From positions 1 to 64,000 of the forward strand of contig NZ_JOGR01000012.1 of the NCBI RefSeq assembly GCF_000719515.1: 64,000 bases of DNA, written 5' to 3'. A program made the translations under genes and the position numbers. Source of the stretch: Glycomyces sp. NRRL B-16210. Lineage in GTDB: Bacteria; Actinomycetota; Actinomycetes; Mycobacteriales; Micromonosporaceae. Below the pieces are notes generated by a model. The model saw only the letters and a program-made list of their open reading frames with translations, had not been told where the DNA came from and searched no databases. Below, piece by piece: positions 29,439-38,375 of the stretch (its first letter is position 1; every line of letters starts with the position of its first letter).

Positions 29439-29456
29439 TGAGTCTATCCGGCTCAA
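29438..29456. promoter_or_regulatory. HAIR operator 2 (HspR site)
   Basis: TTGAGT-N7-GCTCAA overlaps the -10 and the likely transcription start. One mismatch from the perfect repeat. HspR bound here would block the promoter. Confidence 0.85.
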
Positions 29457-29557
29457 CTTGGTCCAGGGTTCCCGCCCGGCCGCTTGAGACAGAGATACTT
29501 CACGGAGCACCGGTCCTCGGGGCGCCGCGACATCTGTTCGACTACAAGGAGATCAAC

Positions 29558-31393
29558 ATGGCACGTGCGGTCGGTATCGACCTCGGCACGACGAACTCCG
29601 TGGTCAGCGTCCTCGAAGGCGGGGAGGCCACGGTCATCACCAACGCTGAGGGGGCAAGGACCACCCCGTCCATCGTGGCGTTCGCCAAGAACGGCGAAGT
29701 GCTGGTCGGCGAAGTGGCAAAGCGCCAGGCGGTCACCAACCCCGACCGCACCATCCGCTCGGTCAAGCGCCACATCGGCACCGACTGGTCGGTGGACATC
29801 GACGGCAAGTCGTACACCGCGCAGGAGATCAGCGCGCGCATCCTCATGAAGCTCAAGCGCGACGCCGAGGCCTACCTGGGCGAGAACGTGACCGACGCGG
29901 TCGTCACCGTGCCGGCCTACTTCTCGGACGCCCAGCGCACCGCCACGAAGGAGGCCGGCGAGATCGCCGGGCTCAACGTCCTGCGCATCATCAACGAGCC
30001 CACCTCCGCGGCCCTGTCCTACGGGCTCGACAAGGGCGACGAAGAGCAGACCATCCTCGTCTTCGACCTCGGCGGCGGCACCTTCGACGTGTCCCTGCTG
30101 GAGATCGCCGACGGCGTCATCCAGGTCAAGGCCACCTCGGGCGACAACCACCTCGGCGGCGACGACTGGGACGACCGGGTCATCCAGCACCTGGTCAAGA
30201 CCTTCAACGGCCAGTATGGCGTGGACCTGTCCAAGGACAAGATGGCCATGCAGCGCCTCAAGGAGGCCGCCGAGAAGGCCAAGATCGAGCTCTCCAGCGC
30301 CACGCAGACCTCGATCAACCTGCCGTACATCACCGCCGGGCCCGACGGCCCGCTGCACCTGGACGTCTCGCTCTCGCGCGCCGAGTTCGAGCAGATGACC
30401 TCCGACCTCCTCGACCGCTGCAAGAAGCCGTTCGAGCAGGCCGTCAAGGACGCCGGGATCAACGTCTCCGAGATCGACCACGTCATCCTCGTGGGCGGCT
30501 CGACCCGTATGCCCGCCGTGTCCGACCTGGTCAAGCGCCTCATCGGCCGCGACGCGCACAAGGGCGTGAACCCCGACGAGGTCGTCGCCATCGGCGCGAC
30601 CCTCCAGGCCGGCGTCCTCAAGGGCGAGGTCAAGGACGTGCTGCTCCTCGACGTCACGCCCCTGAGCCTGGGCATCGAGACCAAGGGCGGGATCTTCACC
30701 AAGCTCATCGAGCGCAACACCACGATCCCGACCAAGCGCTCGGAGGTCTTCACGACCGCCGACGACAACCAGCCCTCGGTGCTCATCCAGGTCTTCCAGG
30801 GCGAGCGTGAGATCGCGGCCTACAACAAGAAGCTCGGCACCTTCGAGCTGACCGGTCTGCCGCCGGCGCCGCGCGGCGTCCCGCAGATCGAGGTCACCTT
30901 CGACATCGACGCGAACGGCATCGTGAACGTCTCGGCGAAGGACTCGGCCACGGGCAAGGCCCAGTCGATGACCATCTCGGGCGGCTCCAGCCTCGCCCAG
31001 GACGACATCCAGCGGATGATGTCCGAGGCGCAGGAGCACGCCGAGGAGGACCGGCAGCGCAAGGAGGAGGCCGAGGCCCGCAACCTGGGCGAGTCGCTGG
31101 TCTACCAGACCGAGAAGCTGCTGGCCGAGTCGGGCGACAAGATCCCCGAGGACCTCAAGGGCCGCATCAACGAGGCCACCGGCACCCTCAAGGGCGCCCT
31201 GGGCGGCAGCGACATCGAGGCGATCAAGTCCGCCACCGAGGAGCTGTCCAAGGTCAGCCAGGAGGCCGGGCAGGCCATGTACGCGGCGGCGCAGACCGAT
31301 CAGGGTCCGCAGCCGACCGCCGACGCGGGCGCGCCGGGCGCCGACGACGTCGTCGACGCCGAGATCGTCGATGATGACAAGGACCAGAAGTGA
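29558..31393 (+). CDS. dnaK: Chaperone DnaK (Hsp70)
   Basis: A 611-residue Hsp70, the usual length. It has ATPase signatures IDLGTTNS, VFDLGGGTFDVS and VILVGGSTRMPAV, a substrate-binding domain (LLLDVTPLSLGIETKGG) and a lid. The tail ends acidic (DAEIVDDDKDQK); the C-terminal EEVD of eukaryotic forms is not expected. ATG 29558 has AAGGAG upstream; open frame further upstream is leader. It is the first gene of dnaK-grpE-dnaJ(-hspR) and is controlled by HspR through two HAIR sites. In this circuit DnaK itself acts as co-repressor of HspR. Confidence 0.98.
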   Translation: MARAVGIDLGTTNSVVSVLEGGEATVITNAEGARTTPSIVAFAKNGEVLVGEVAKRQAVTNPDRTIRSVKRHIGTDWSVDIDGKSYTAQEISARILMKLKRDAEAYLGENVTDAVVTVPAYFSDAQRTATKEAGEIAGLNVLRIINEPTSAALSYGLDKGDEEQTILVFDLGGGTFDVSLLEIADGVIQVKATSGDNHLGGDDWDDRVIQHLVKTFNGQYGVDLSKDKMAMQRLKEAAEKAKIELSSATQTSINLPYITAGPDGPLHLDVSLSRAEFEQMTSDLLDRCKKPFEQAVKDAGINVSEIDHVILVGGSTRMPAVSDLVKRLIGRDAHKGVNPDEVVAIGATLQAGVLKGEVKDVLLLDVTPLSLGIETKGGIFTKLIERNTTIPTKRSEVFTTADDNQPSVLIQVFQGEREIAAYNKKLGTFELTGLPPAPRGVPQIEVTFDIDANGIVNVSAKDSATGKAQSMTISGGSSLAQDDIQRMMSEAQEHAEEDRQRKEEAEARNLGESLVYQTEKLLAESGDKIPEDLKGRINEATGTLKGALGGSDIEAIKSATEELSKVSQEAGQAMYAAAQTDQGPQPTADAGAPGADDVVDAEIVDDDKDQK

Positions 31394-32250
31394 CAGCGGA
31401 AGACGGCAAAGACGCCGACGACACGCCTCCCGACGAGCAGAACGGGGACGGAGGCGGCACCGGTGAGAACGGTGCGGTCGAAGGCGACGGGGAATTGACG
31501 GTCGACGACATCCTGGCGGCCGCGTCGGACGACGGCCAGGCCGCCGACGACGCGGTGCTGGTCCTCCAGGCGACCCTGGAGGAGCGCACGCGGGACCTCC
31601 AGCGCATCACCGCGGAGTTCCAGAACTACCGCAAGCGGGTCGAGCGCGACAAGGCCCGCGCCGGTGAGCTGGCGACGGCGGCGGTGCTCCAGAGCCTGCT
31701 GCCGGTGCTCGACGACCTGGACCGGGCGCGCGACCACGGGGACCTCACCGGTCCCTTCGGGTCCGTGGCCGACCAGCTCTTGAACGCACTGACCAAGCAG
31801 GGCCTGGAGTCCTTCGGCACCAAGGGCGACCGGTTCGACCCGACCGTGCACGAGGCCGTGGCGCACATGCAGATGCCCGGCGTGGACGGTCCGACCTGCA
31901 TCGACGTGATGCGGTCGGGCTACCGCCTGGGCGACAAGCTGCTGCGCGCGGCCCTGGTCGCGGTCGCCGAGCCGGCGGACGAGGACGAGGCGGCGCCGGC
32001 CGAGGAGCCGGAGGCTCCCGAGACCGACGAGGCCGAGGAGCCCGCGGAGGCTTCGGAGGCCGAGGCGCCGGAGGCGTCCGACGGGGCCGAGCCGGCCGAG
32101 GCCGACGACACCGCCGAGGCCGGTGCCGAGGAGTCTTCCGACGAGGCGGTGCAGTCCGACGCGCAGTCCGAGGACGGTCCGCCGGCGGCCGAGGCCGCCG
32201 AGGACGAGCCGGCGGAGGACCGACGCAAGGGCAAGAAGAAGAAACGGTAG
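31390..32250 (+). CDS. grpE: Nucleotide exchange factor GrpE with long acidic C-terminal tail
   Basis: A 286-residue protein; the GrpE core (about 55-195) has the coiled coil (LQRITAEFQNYRKRVERDK) and the beta-head (FDPTVHEAV, VMRSGYRLGDKLLRAALVAVA). It releases ADP from DnaK. Two additions are unusual: a 50-residue acidic N-terminus, which is common in actinobacteria, and about 90 extra residues after the core, almost entirely Glu/Ala/Asp/Pro/Ser and ending in a basic cluster (GKKKKR). GTG 31390 overlaps the dnaK stop (GTGA). Confidence 0.95.
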   Translation: MTAEDGKDADDTPPDEQNGDGGGTGENGAVEGDGELTVDDILAAASDDGQAADDAVLVLQATLEERTRDLQRITAEFQNYRKRVERDKARAGELATAAVLQSLLPVLDDLDRARDHGDLTGPFGSVADQLLNALTKQGLESFGTKGDRFDPTVHEAVAHMQMPGVDGPTCIDVMRSGYRLGDKLLRAALVAVAEPADEDEAAPAEEPEAPETDEAEEPAEASEAEAPEASDGAEPAEADDTAEAGAEESSDEAVQSDAQSEDGPPAAEAAEDEPAEDRRKGKKKKR

Positions 32251-32344
32251 GAGTGCGGCCCGCGGGCCCGGCCTGCGCTGCGGCGCAGGGCATCGGGTCC
32301 GCGGGCCGGTTCCTCAGGCTCGAAGGCATTGAAGGGAGCGTCCG

Positions 32345-33472
32345 GTGGCATCGCAGGAGTGGCTTGAGAAGGACTTCTACGCCGTGCTCGGCGTGCCGCA
32401 GGACGCTTCCAAGAAGGACATCGAGAAGGCCTACCGCAAGCTCGCCCGCGAACTCCACCCCGACCACAACCCCGACCCCGACGCCGAGGAGCGCTTCAAG
32501 GGCGTCTCGGAGGCCTATTCGGTCCTCCACGAGGACAAGGCCCGCGCCGAGTACGACCAGATCCAGTTGATGAAGTCCGGCCGCGGCGGCTTCGGCGGGA
32601 TGCACGCCGGCGGCGGGATCAACTTCGAGGACCTCTTCTCCGGCTCCGGCGGCTCGGGCGGCGGGTTCTCCGACCTCTTCGGCGACCTGTTCTCTCGCGG
32701 CGGCGGCGGAAGCCACCGGCGCGGCGCCGCGCAGCGCGGCGGCGACCTGCGCACCCACATCTCGCTCGACTTCGCCGACGCGGTGAAGGGCACGACCACC
32801 GAGATCCGGATGCGCGCGCCCGGCGAGTGCGAGACCTGCCACGGCTCGGGCGCCAGGCCCGGGACCTCCCCGACCACCTGCTCCCGTTGCGGCGGCAGAG
32901 GACTGGTCACCGAGAACCAGGGCGCGTTCAGCTTCGCGCAGCCGTGCCCCGAATGCGAGGGCACCGGCTCGGTGGTCTCGGACCCGTGCCCCGACTGCGG
33001 CGGCACCGGAGCGACCACCAAGGACCGGATCATCACCGTGCGGGTCCCGGCCGGGATCGGCGACGGCCAGTCGATCCGCCTGGCCGGTCGCGGCTCCCCC
33101 GGGGAGCGAGGCGGCCCGTCCGGGGACCTGCTGGTCCGCGTCACGGTCCGCGCGCACCCGCTGTTCGCCCGCGACGGCGACAACGTGACCCTGCGCCTGC
33201 CGGTGTCCTTCCCCGAGGCCGCCATGGGCGCGAAGGTGAAGGTGCCGACCCTCGACGGGCCGGTCACCTTGAAGGTCCCCGCGGGGACGCCGACCGGGCG
33301 CGTGCTGCGCGTCAAGGGCCGCGGCGTGCCGAACAAGGGCGACCTGCTGGTGACCGTCGACGTGGAGGTCCCCGCCTCGCTCTCGGCCGAGGCCAAGGAG
33401 GCCCTGGAGAAGTACGCGGCGGCCGCACCGGGCGCCGACCGCTCGAAACTGGAACAGTTGACGGGCCAATGA
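32345..33472 (+). CDS. dnaJ: Chaperone DnaJ (type I Hsp40)
   Basis: A 375-residue DnaJ with J-domain and HPD at 38-40, a Gly/Phe region (FGGMHAGGGINFEDLFSG, FSDLFGDLFSRGG), four CxxCxGxG-type zinc repeats (CETCHGSG, CSRCGGRG, CPECEGTG, CPDCGGTG) and C-terminal client-binding domains. It stimulates the DnaK ATPase and delivers clients. GTG 32345 follows GAAGGGAGCG. The 94-bp gap after grpE contains GC-rich inverted repeats. This is the operon-linked DnaJ1-type copy. Confidence 0.97.
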   Translation: MASQEWLEKDFYAVLGVPQDASKKDIEKAYRKLARELHPDHNPDPDAEERFKGVSEAYSVLHEDKARAEYDQIQLMKSGRGGFGGMHAGGGINFEDLFSGSGGSGGGFSDLFGDLFSRGGGGSHRRGAAQRGGDLRTHISLDFADAVKGTTTEIRMRAPGECETCHGSGARPGTSPTTCSRCGGRGLVTENQGAFSFAQPCPECEGTGSVVSDPCPDCGGTGATTKDRIITVRVPAGIGDGQSIRLAGRGSPGERGGPSGDLLVRVTVRAHPLFARDGDNVTLRLPVSFPEAAMGAKVKVPTLDGPVTLKVPAGTPTGRVLRVKGRGVPNKGDLLVTVDVEVPASLSAEAKEALEKYAAAAPGADRSKLEQLTGQ

Positions 33473-33809
33473 CCGGGCGCGAGTCGAATCGCAGCGGCGG
33501 CGTCCCCGCCGCCATTCGGCGCGCCCGGATTCGAACCTCCCTTTGGGACTCCAGCGCCTTCGCGGCCGCGCCGGTGCCGCACGTTGCGGGCCCGTTCACC
33601 GCGCCCGCGTCCGGCGCTCGCACGCCGGCCGCTCAAAGTCGCTTTCGACTCGGGGCCGGAACACTTCACGGGCCCGATGCGTTGCACGAGACGGACCGCG
33701 AAGGCGGGGCGACCGCCCTCGCGTTCTCGCGCCGCGCTCACGCGCCGTCCCTTGCGGGCGGACGCCCGATCGCGGCAGGATGGACCGGCACCGACCGAAG
33801 GAGGGCACC
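33473..33809. other. 337-bp gap between dnaJ and hspR, no gene seen
   Basis: In many actinobacteria hspR follows dnaJ directly; here a gap of 337 bp separates them. It is GC-rich and holds no convincing ORF, tRNA or terminator. It may hold a separate hspR promoter, but I cannot point to one. Confidence 0.5.
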
Positions 33810-34328
33810 GTGACCGCCTCCGAGCCCACCCCCGACCGCGCCTCCGACCGTGCCGCCAAGCCCGCCGCCGACGGCCCCGCGGACATGGGCGGCCGCGCGC
33901 ACATGCGCATCGAGATCGCCTACCACCAGCGCGGACCGCTCGGCGACGAGATCGACTTCGACGCGAAGATCCTCGCGATCTCGGCCGCCGCCGAGATGGC
34001 CGGGATGCACCCGCAGACGCTGCGCCAGTACGACCGGCTCGGCCTGGTCGAGCCGGCGCGCACGCCCGGCGGCGGCCGCCGCTACTCCGTCCGCGACGTC
34101 ACCCGCCTGCGCGAGATCCAGCGGCTCAGCCAGGACGAGGGCGTGAACCTCGCCGGCATCAAGCGCATCATGGACCTCGAGCGCGAAGTCCAGGCCGTCC
34201 GGGCCGAGGCCGCGGCCGCTCTGGACGAGTTGCGGCGGGCCCGCACCCAGCTCGCGGAGCTGCGCGCGATGGCCGGTCCGTTCCGCCGTTCGACCGACAT
34301 CGTCCTGTGGCGGGGCGAACAAGGTTGA
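33810..34328 (+). CDS. hspR: Heat-shock repressor HspR (MerR family)
   Basis: A 172-residue MerR-type repressor. The winged HTH is at about 57-85 (ISAAAEMAGMHPQTLRQYDRLGLVEPART), followed by GGGRRYSVRDVTRLREIQRLSQDEGVNLAGIKRI and a coiled-coil dimer helix. It binds the HAIR sites upstream of dnaK at 29353 and 29438 and represses the operon together with DnaK. GTG 33810 has GAAGGAGG upstream. The N-terminal 45 residues are longer than in typical HspR and low in complexity, so an internal start such as the Met near MGGRAHM is possible. Confidence 0.93.
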   Translation: MTASEPTPDRASDRAAKPAADGPADMGGRAHMRIEIAYHQRGPLGDEIDFDAKILAISAAAEMAGMHPQTLRQYDRLGLVEPARTPGGGRRYSVRDVTRLREIQRLSQDEGVNLAGIKRIMDLEREVQAVRAEAAAALDELRRARTQLAELRAMAGPFRRSTDIVLWRGEQG

Positions 34329-34332
34329 CCGC

Positions 34333-34360
34333 TTGCCCTGCTCGGCCGTCCCGTTAAGAT
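34333..34360 (+). promoter_or_regulatory. Promoter for leaderless uORF and CNNM pair
   Basis: TTGCCC (34333-34338), a 16-bp spacer and TAAGAT (34355-34360). The -10 ends 7 nt before an ATG at 34368, the geometry of a leaderless transcript. Confidence 0.6.
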
Positions 34361-34367
34361 CGGCTCC

Positions 34368-34466
34368 ATGCGACGAAAACGACGACGATATCGAAGTCCC
34401 CGGCCCGTAAGCGGCAGCAGGCTCCTCGCATCGGAGCCCCATCGGGGGCATGAGCGATGCTCATAG
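34368..34466 (+). CDS. Leaderless 32-residue Arg-rich upstream ORF overlapping the CNNM start
   Basis: The frame ATG CGA CGA AAA CGA runs 32 codons to TAG at 34464-34466. The peptide begins MRRKRRRYRSPRPVSGS. It overlaps the first 10 nt of the next gene in another frame, so its translation would end exactly at the CNNM start. There is no Shine-Dalgarno, but a -10 hexamer lies 7 nt upstream. No known family; it may be a regulatory leader peptide. A purely chance ORF remains possible. Confidence 0.4.
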   Translation: MRRKRRRYRSPRPVSGSRLLASEPHRGHERCS

Positions 34467-35836
34467 TCATCGGACTGGTCATCATCCTGGCCGTCACCGC
34501 CGCCACGGGCTTCTTCGTGGCTCTCGAATTCGCCTACACCGCCGTCGACCGGTCCCGCCTCCACGACATCGCCGACGGCGACCCGCGCCGCGCCGCGCGC
34601 GCCCGCCGGGCCCTCAAGATCTGCTCCAGCCTCTCGTTCGCGCTCTCGGGCGCGCAGCTCGGCATCACCGTCACCGCCCTGTTCGTCGGCTTCTTCGCCG
34701 AGCCCTACCTCGGGCGCGGCCTGGCCGACCTCCTCGGCGTCGCCGGGGTCCCCGCGGCCGTGTCGGTCAGCCTCGGCGTGGCGCTGGCGTTCCTCATCGC
34801 CAACGTCATCCAGATGATCCTCGGCGAACTGGGCCCCAAGAACCTCGCCCTCGCCCGCACCGAGTGGCTCGCGCTGTTCCTCGCCGCCCCCACGAGCGCG
34901 TACCTGACGGTGTGCGGGCCGCTCATCAGGTTCTTCGACACCACCTCCACGAAGCTGCTCAACCTCATGGGCATCCAGGCGGTCGAGGAACTGGAGCACA
35001 ACGCGACCCCCGAGGACCTGCACCGCATCATCGACCTCTCCCGCGACGAGGGCGCGCTCGACCAGAGCCTCTCGGAGCTGCTCGACCGCGGCCTGGACTT
35101 CTCCGAGACCGTGGCCGACCAGGCCATGACCCCCCGCGTCAACGTCCAGACGCTCTCGGCCGACGCCACGGTCGCCGACGCGGTCGAGGCCCTCGCCGGG
35201 GGCCACTCGCGCTTCCCGGTCGTCGGCGACGACGTGGACGACCTGCGCGGCGTGGTCGGCATCGGCCAGATCATCGGCGTCCCCCGCGAGGAGCGCGCCA
35301 AGGTCCGGCTCTCCGAGGTCGCCGACCCCGCGCTGCTCGTCCCCGCTTCGCTGCCGCTGCCGACGCTGCTGGAGCGGATGCGCAGCCGCCACCGCCAGCT
35401 CGCGTGCGTGGTCGACGAGTTCGGCGGCTTCGCCGGGATCGTGACCCTCGAAGACCTCGCCGAGGAGCTCGTCGGGGAGATCCGCGACGAGCAGGACCGC
35501 TTCGAGGCCGTCCCGGTCGCGCTCGCCGGCGGCGCCTGGCTCGTGCCGGGGCGGTGGCGCATCGACGAGGTCGCCGACGCCACCGGCATCGCGCTGCCCG
35601 AAGGGGAGCACTACGAGACCATCGCCGGGCTCGTCATGGCCGAGCTGGGGCGCATCGCGCATCCCGGCGACACCCTCGAAGTCGACACCGTCCCCGGGCA
35701 CGGGGACGCCGATGAGGAGGACCCCGATCGCGCCGACCGCGTCCGCATGGTCGTGGTCTCCTGCTCCCGCCATGTGCCGCAGGCGATCGAGCTGCGGCCC
35801 GTCGCCAGCGACGACCACGCGGAGGCCGCCAAGTGA
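34457..35836 (+). CDS. CNNM/CorC-type (hemolysin C family) membrane protein, long paralogue
   Basis: A 459-residue protein. DUF21/CNNM transmembrane domain (about 1-200; SGAQLGITVTALFVGFF, NVIQMILGELGPKNLALA), a pair of CBS domains (about 205-340; MTPRVNVQTL, VVDEFGGFAGIVTLEDL) and a CorC_HlyC domain at the C-terminus (about 355-445). These proteins are implicated in Mg2+/Co2+ efflux or ion homeostasis, and CBS pairs sense adenine nucleotides. The start ATG lies inside a small upstream ORF. It overlaps the next gene by 4 bp (GTGA). Confidence 0.92.
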   Translation: MLIVIGLVIILAVTAATGFFVALEFAYTAVDRSRLHDIADGDPRRAARARRALKICSSLSFALSGAQLGITVTALFVGFFAEPYLGRGLADLLGVAGVPAAVSVSLGVALAFLIANVIQMILGELGPKNLALARTEWLALFLAAPTSAYLTVCGPLIRFFDTTSTKLLNLMGIQAVEELEHNATPEDLHRIIDLSRDEGALDQSLSELLDRGLDFSETVADQAMTPRVNVQTLSADATVADAVEALAGGHSRFPVVGDDVDDLRGVVGIGQIIGVPREERAKVRLSEVADPALLVPASLPLPTLLERMRSRHRQLACVVDEFGGFAGIVTLEDLAEELVGEIRDEQDRFEAVPVALAGGAWLVPGRWRIDEVADATGIALPEGEHYETIAGLVMAELGRIAHPGDTLEVDTVPGHGDADEEDPDRADRVRMVVVSCSRHVPQAIELRPVASDDHAEAAK

Positions 35837-36852
35837 GCACCGGACCCGCACTGCTGATATCGGTGATCCTCCTGATCGCCAACGCGTTCTTCGTGGCCGC
35901 CGAGTTCGCCCTCGTGGCCTCGCGCCGCCACCGGCTCGAACAGGACGACTCCGCCTCCGCTCGGGCCGCCCTGCGCGGCACCAAGAACCTCTCGCTCATG
36001 CTCGCGGGCGCCCAGCTGGGCATCACCGCGTGCACGGTCGGCCTCGGCGCCCTGGCCGAGCCGGCGCTCGCCCACGCCATCGAGGTCCCGCTGAAGGCGA
36101 TCGGCCTGGAGGCGGCGGCGCACCCGATCGCGTTCACGATCGCGCTGATCATCGTGGTGTTCCTGCACATGGTCGTCGGCGAGATGATGCCGAAGTCCTG
36201 GGCGATCAGCCACCCCGAGTCCTCGGCGATGGCGCTCATCTGGCCCTTCACCTGGTTCGTGTTCCTCACCAAGCCGATCCTGCTGGGCCTCAACCAGGGC
36301 GCGAACGCGCTGCTGCGGATGTTCGGGGTCGAGCCGGCCGACGAGAAGGCCCAGGCCCACTCGCCCGAGGAGCTGCGCTACCTGCTGCGGTCCTCGGCCG
36401 AGGCCGGGATGCTCGGCGAGCCGGAGCACCAGATGCTCACGCACGCCATCGAAGTGCAGCGCCGCGGGGTCGGCGAGGTCGCGATCCCGTGGGCCGAGGT
36501 CGTCACGATCCCGGCCGGCTCGACCGCCGTCCAGGCCGAGGAGCGCAGCCGCGACACCGGGCGCTCGCGCATGGTCGTCGTCGACGCCGACGAGCGCCCC
36601 GTCGGGCTCGTCCACGTCCGCGAGGCCGTGCAGGCCGAACCGGGCGCCCCGGTCGCCGACCTGGCCGCCGCGCCGCTGATGGTCGGCGCCGACACCACGG
36701 TCGCCGCCGCCGTCGCTCTGATGCGCCGCCAGCGCTCCCAGCTCGCCCTCGTGACCGGGGAGGGCCGCGAGGTCACCGGCCTGATCGCCATGGAGGACCT
36801 GCTGGAGGAGATCATGGGCGACTTCGAGGACGAGACCGACAGCACCGAATAA
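35833..36852 (+). CDS. CNNM/CorC-type membrane protein, short paralogue
   Basis: A 339-residue protein with the same DUF21 (AGAQLGITACTVGLGALAEP, HMVVGEMMPKSWAI) and CBS pair (VVDADERPVGLVHVREAV, ALVTGEGREVTGLIAMEDLLEEIMGDF) but no CorC_HlyC domain. Actinobacteria often carry such tandem long/short pairs and the two probably form a heteromer. GTG 35833 overlaps the upstream stop, so expression is coupled. A terminator follows at 36874. Confidence 0.92.
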   Translation: MSTGPALLISVILLIANAFFVAAEFALVASRRHRLEQDDSASARAALRGTKNLSLMLAGAQLGITACTVGLGALAEPALAHAIEVPLKAIGLEAAAHPIAFTIALIIVVFLHMVVGEMMPKSWAISHPESSAMALIWPFTWFVFLTKPILLGLNQGANALLRMFGVEPADEKAQAHSPEELRYLLRSSAEAGMLGEPEHQMLTHAIEVQRRGVGEVAIPWAEVVTIPAGSTAVQAEERSRDTGRSRMVVVDADERPVGLVHVREAVQAEPGAPVADLAAAPLMVGADTTVAAAVALMRRQRSQLALVTGEGREVTGLIAMEDLLEEIMGDFEDETDSTE

Positions 36853-36873
36853 CGCGACCGCACCCGCCTCAGC

Positions 36874-36900
36874 GAGGGCCCCGGCGAAGCCGGGGCCCTC
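36874..36900 (+). terminator. Terminator after CNNM pair
   Basis: A 12-bp perfect stem, GAGGGCCCCGGC and GCCGGGGCCCTC with a GAA loop, lies 22 bp after the stop. No long T-run is present, as is common in high-GC genomes. Confidence 0.7.
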
Positions 36901-37025
36901 GCCTCGTCGTGCCCGGCTCTGGACGAAATCGCGCCGACACGCGCACCTGGCGTGTTCATCGCCGATTTCGACGCCTTCAGGCGTGATCATGATTCATCAA
37001 CCGTTTCCTGTGACTCTGGAAGACC

Positions 37026-38297
37026 ATGTCGAAATTCTTCGAGGAAACCGGGCCTGAATTCGCCGTCTCGATGCGCGGCTACGACCGCCATCAGGTCGAC
37101 GAGTTCACCTCCCGGCTGTACCAGAACATCAAAGCCCACGAACAGCACCGCGACGAGGCCGCGCGTGCGTTGGAGGCCGCCGAGCAGCAGCTGCGGCGCG
37201 CCGAGGACCGCATCGGCGCCCTGGAGCGGCGCGTGGCCGACCGGGCCACGCAGATCGCCGAGGCCGAGGCCCCGACCCTGGCCGGACTCGGCTCGCGCGT
37301 CGAGAAGATCCTGCGCGCCGCCGAGCAGGAGGCCGGCGTCCAGCGCGCCGACGCCCGCCGCCAGGCCGCCGCCATGGTCCACCAGGCCCGCGCCGAGGCC
37401 GAGACGATGATGCGCTCGGCCCACACCGAGGCCGCCGAGCTCACCGCCACCACCGACCAGGACGTCACCGAGATCCGCGTCCGCGCGGTCAACGAGACGA
37501 CCGAACTGCGCGAGAACGCCCGCCGCAACCACGACCTGGCCGTCGCCGACGCCCACCGCGAGGTCCAGACCGCCCAGGGCCAGTCCCGGTCCGAGGCCGA
37601 GAAGTCCCGCTCGCAGGCCGAACGCGAGATCGCCGTCCAGCGGGCCACCGCCGAACGCGAGGTCACCGAGCTCAAGGCCCACGCCGCCCGCGAGGCCGAC
37701 GAGCAGCGCGGCGCCGCCCAGCGCCTGCTGACCGAGGCCGCCGAGCACCGCAAGCGCCGCACCCAGGAGCTGGCGCTCGCCGAGGCCGACCGCCGCGAGC
37801 GGGCCCAGAAGGAGGAGGCCGACCGCCACCAGCAGGCCATCGCGACCGCGCAGCGGATCGTCGCCGAGGCCGAGGACCGCCTGGCGCTGGCCGAGGAGCG
37901 CGCGCGCAGCGCCGAGAACCGGGCGCTGGAGCGGCGCGAGGAGGCCGACCAGCACGCCAAGGACGCCCTGCACCGGGCCGTCGAGCAGGCCAAGGTCGTC
38001 AAGGCCGACGCGGAGAAGGAGGCCGAGCGGCTGCGCCGCAGCGCCGACGAGCGCGCCGCCGAGCGCGTCCAGCCGCTCGCCGAGGAGGTCGCGGCCCTGA
38101 CCCGCCAGCGGGACAGCGCCGGTTCGAACCTGACGGACCTGCGCCGCCAGTTGGGCCTGGTCTCGGGCGAGGAGGAGCCGGCGCTTGCGATGGCGTCCGC
38201 CGGGGCGTTCGCCTCCGAGCCGGAGCGGCCGGTGATCAACCGGCAGCGCGAGGGCTCCGACCTCGACCGGACCCAGCAGCTCCCGATCATCCGCTAG
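37026..38297 (+). CDS. DivIVA/FilP-like coiled-coil protein
   Basis: A 423-residue, nearly all-helical protein. The first 40 residues resemble the DivIVA N-terminal membrane-targeting motif (FAVSMRGYDRHQVDEFTSRLYQ); a continuous Ala/Glu/Arg coiled coil spans about 45-370, and a disordered tail ends DRTQQLPIIR. This matches Streptomyces FilP/Scy-type or so-called cellulose-binding proteins that build intermediate-filament-like structures at growing tips. No enzyme motif and no signal peptide. ATG 37026 is preceded by GGAAGACC. It is a single gene flanked by hairpins. Confidence 0.85.
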   Translation: MSKFFEETGPEFAVSMRGYDRHQVDEFTSRLYQNIKAHEQHRDEAARALEAAEQQLRRAEDRIGALERRVADRATQIAEAEAPTLAGLGSRVEKILRAAEQEAGVQRADARRQAAAMVHQARAEAETMMRSAHTEAAELTATTDQDVTEIRVRAVNETTELRENARRNHDLAVADAHREVQTAQGQSRSEAEKSRSQAEREIAVQRATAEREVTELKAHAAREADEQRGAAQRLLTEAAEHRKRRTQELALAEADRRERAQKEEADRHQQAIATAQRIVAEAEDRLALAEERARSAENRALERREEADQHAKDALHRAVEQAKVVKADAEKEAERLRRSADERAAERVQPLAEEVAALTRQRDSAGSNLTDLRRQLGLVSGEEEPALAMASAGAFASEPERPVINRQREGSDLDRTQQLPIIR

Positions 38298-38303
38298 AAG
38301 ACA

Positions 38304-38375
38304 GCCGCGCGCCGCGGTCAGCCGGTAGCCGAACGTACGGAATACGTTCGCCGCACTGGCCGACCGCGGCGCGGC
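38304..38375 (+). terminator. Large imperfect hairpin after coiled-coil gene
   Basis: Outer arms 38304-38319 and 38362-38375 (GCCGCG..CGCGGTC with GACCGCGGCGCGGC), inner arms GAACGTA and TACGTTC around CGGAA. It is followed by a strikingly A/T-rich stretch, 38376-38404 (TATATTATAAATAA), which may act as the U-rich tail and as promoter for the hexosaminidase gene. Confidence 0.6.

Noticed and set aside
33525..33570. A possible tRNA T-arm (GGTTCGAATCC on the minus strand)
   Set aside because: The flanking 5-bp T stem does not pair and no acceptor or anticodon arm can be built.
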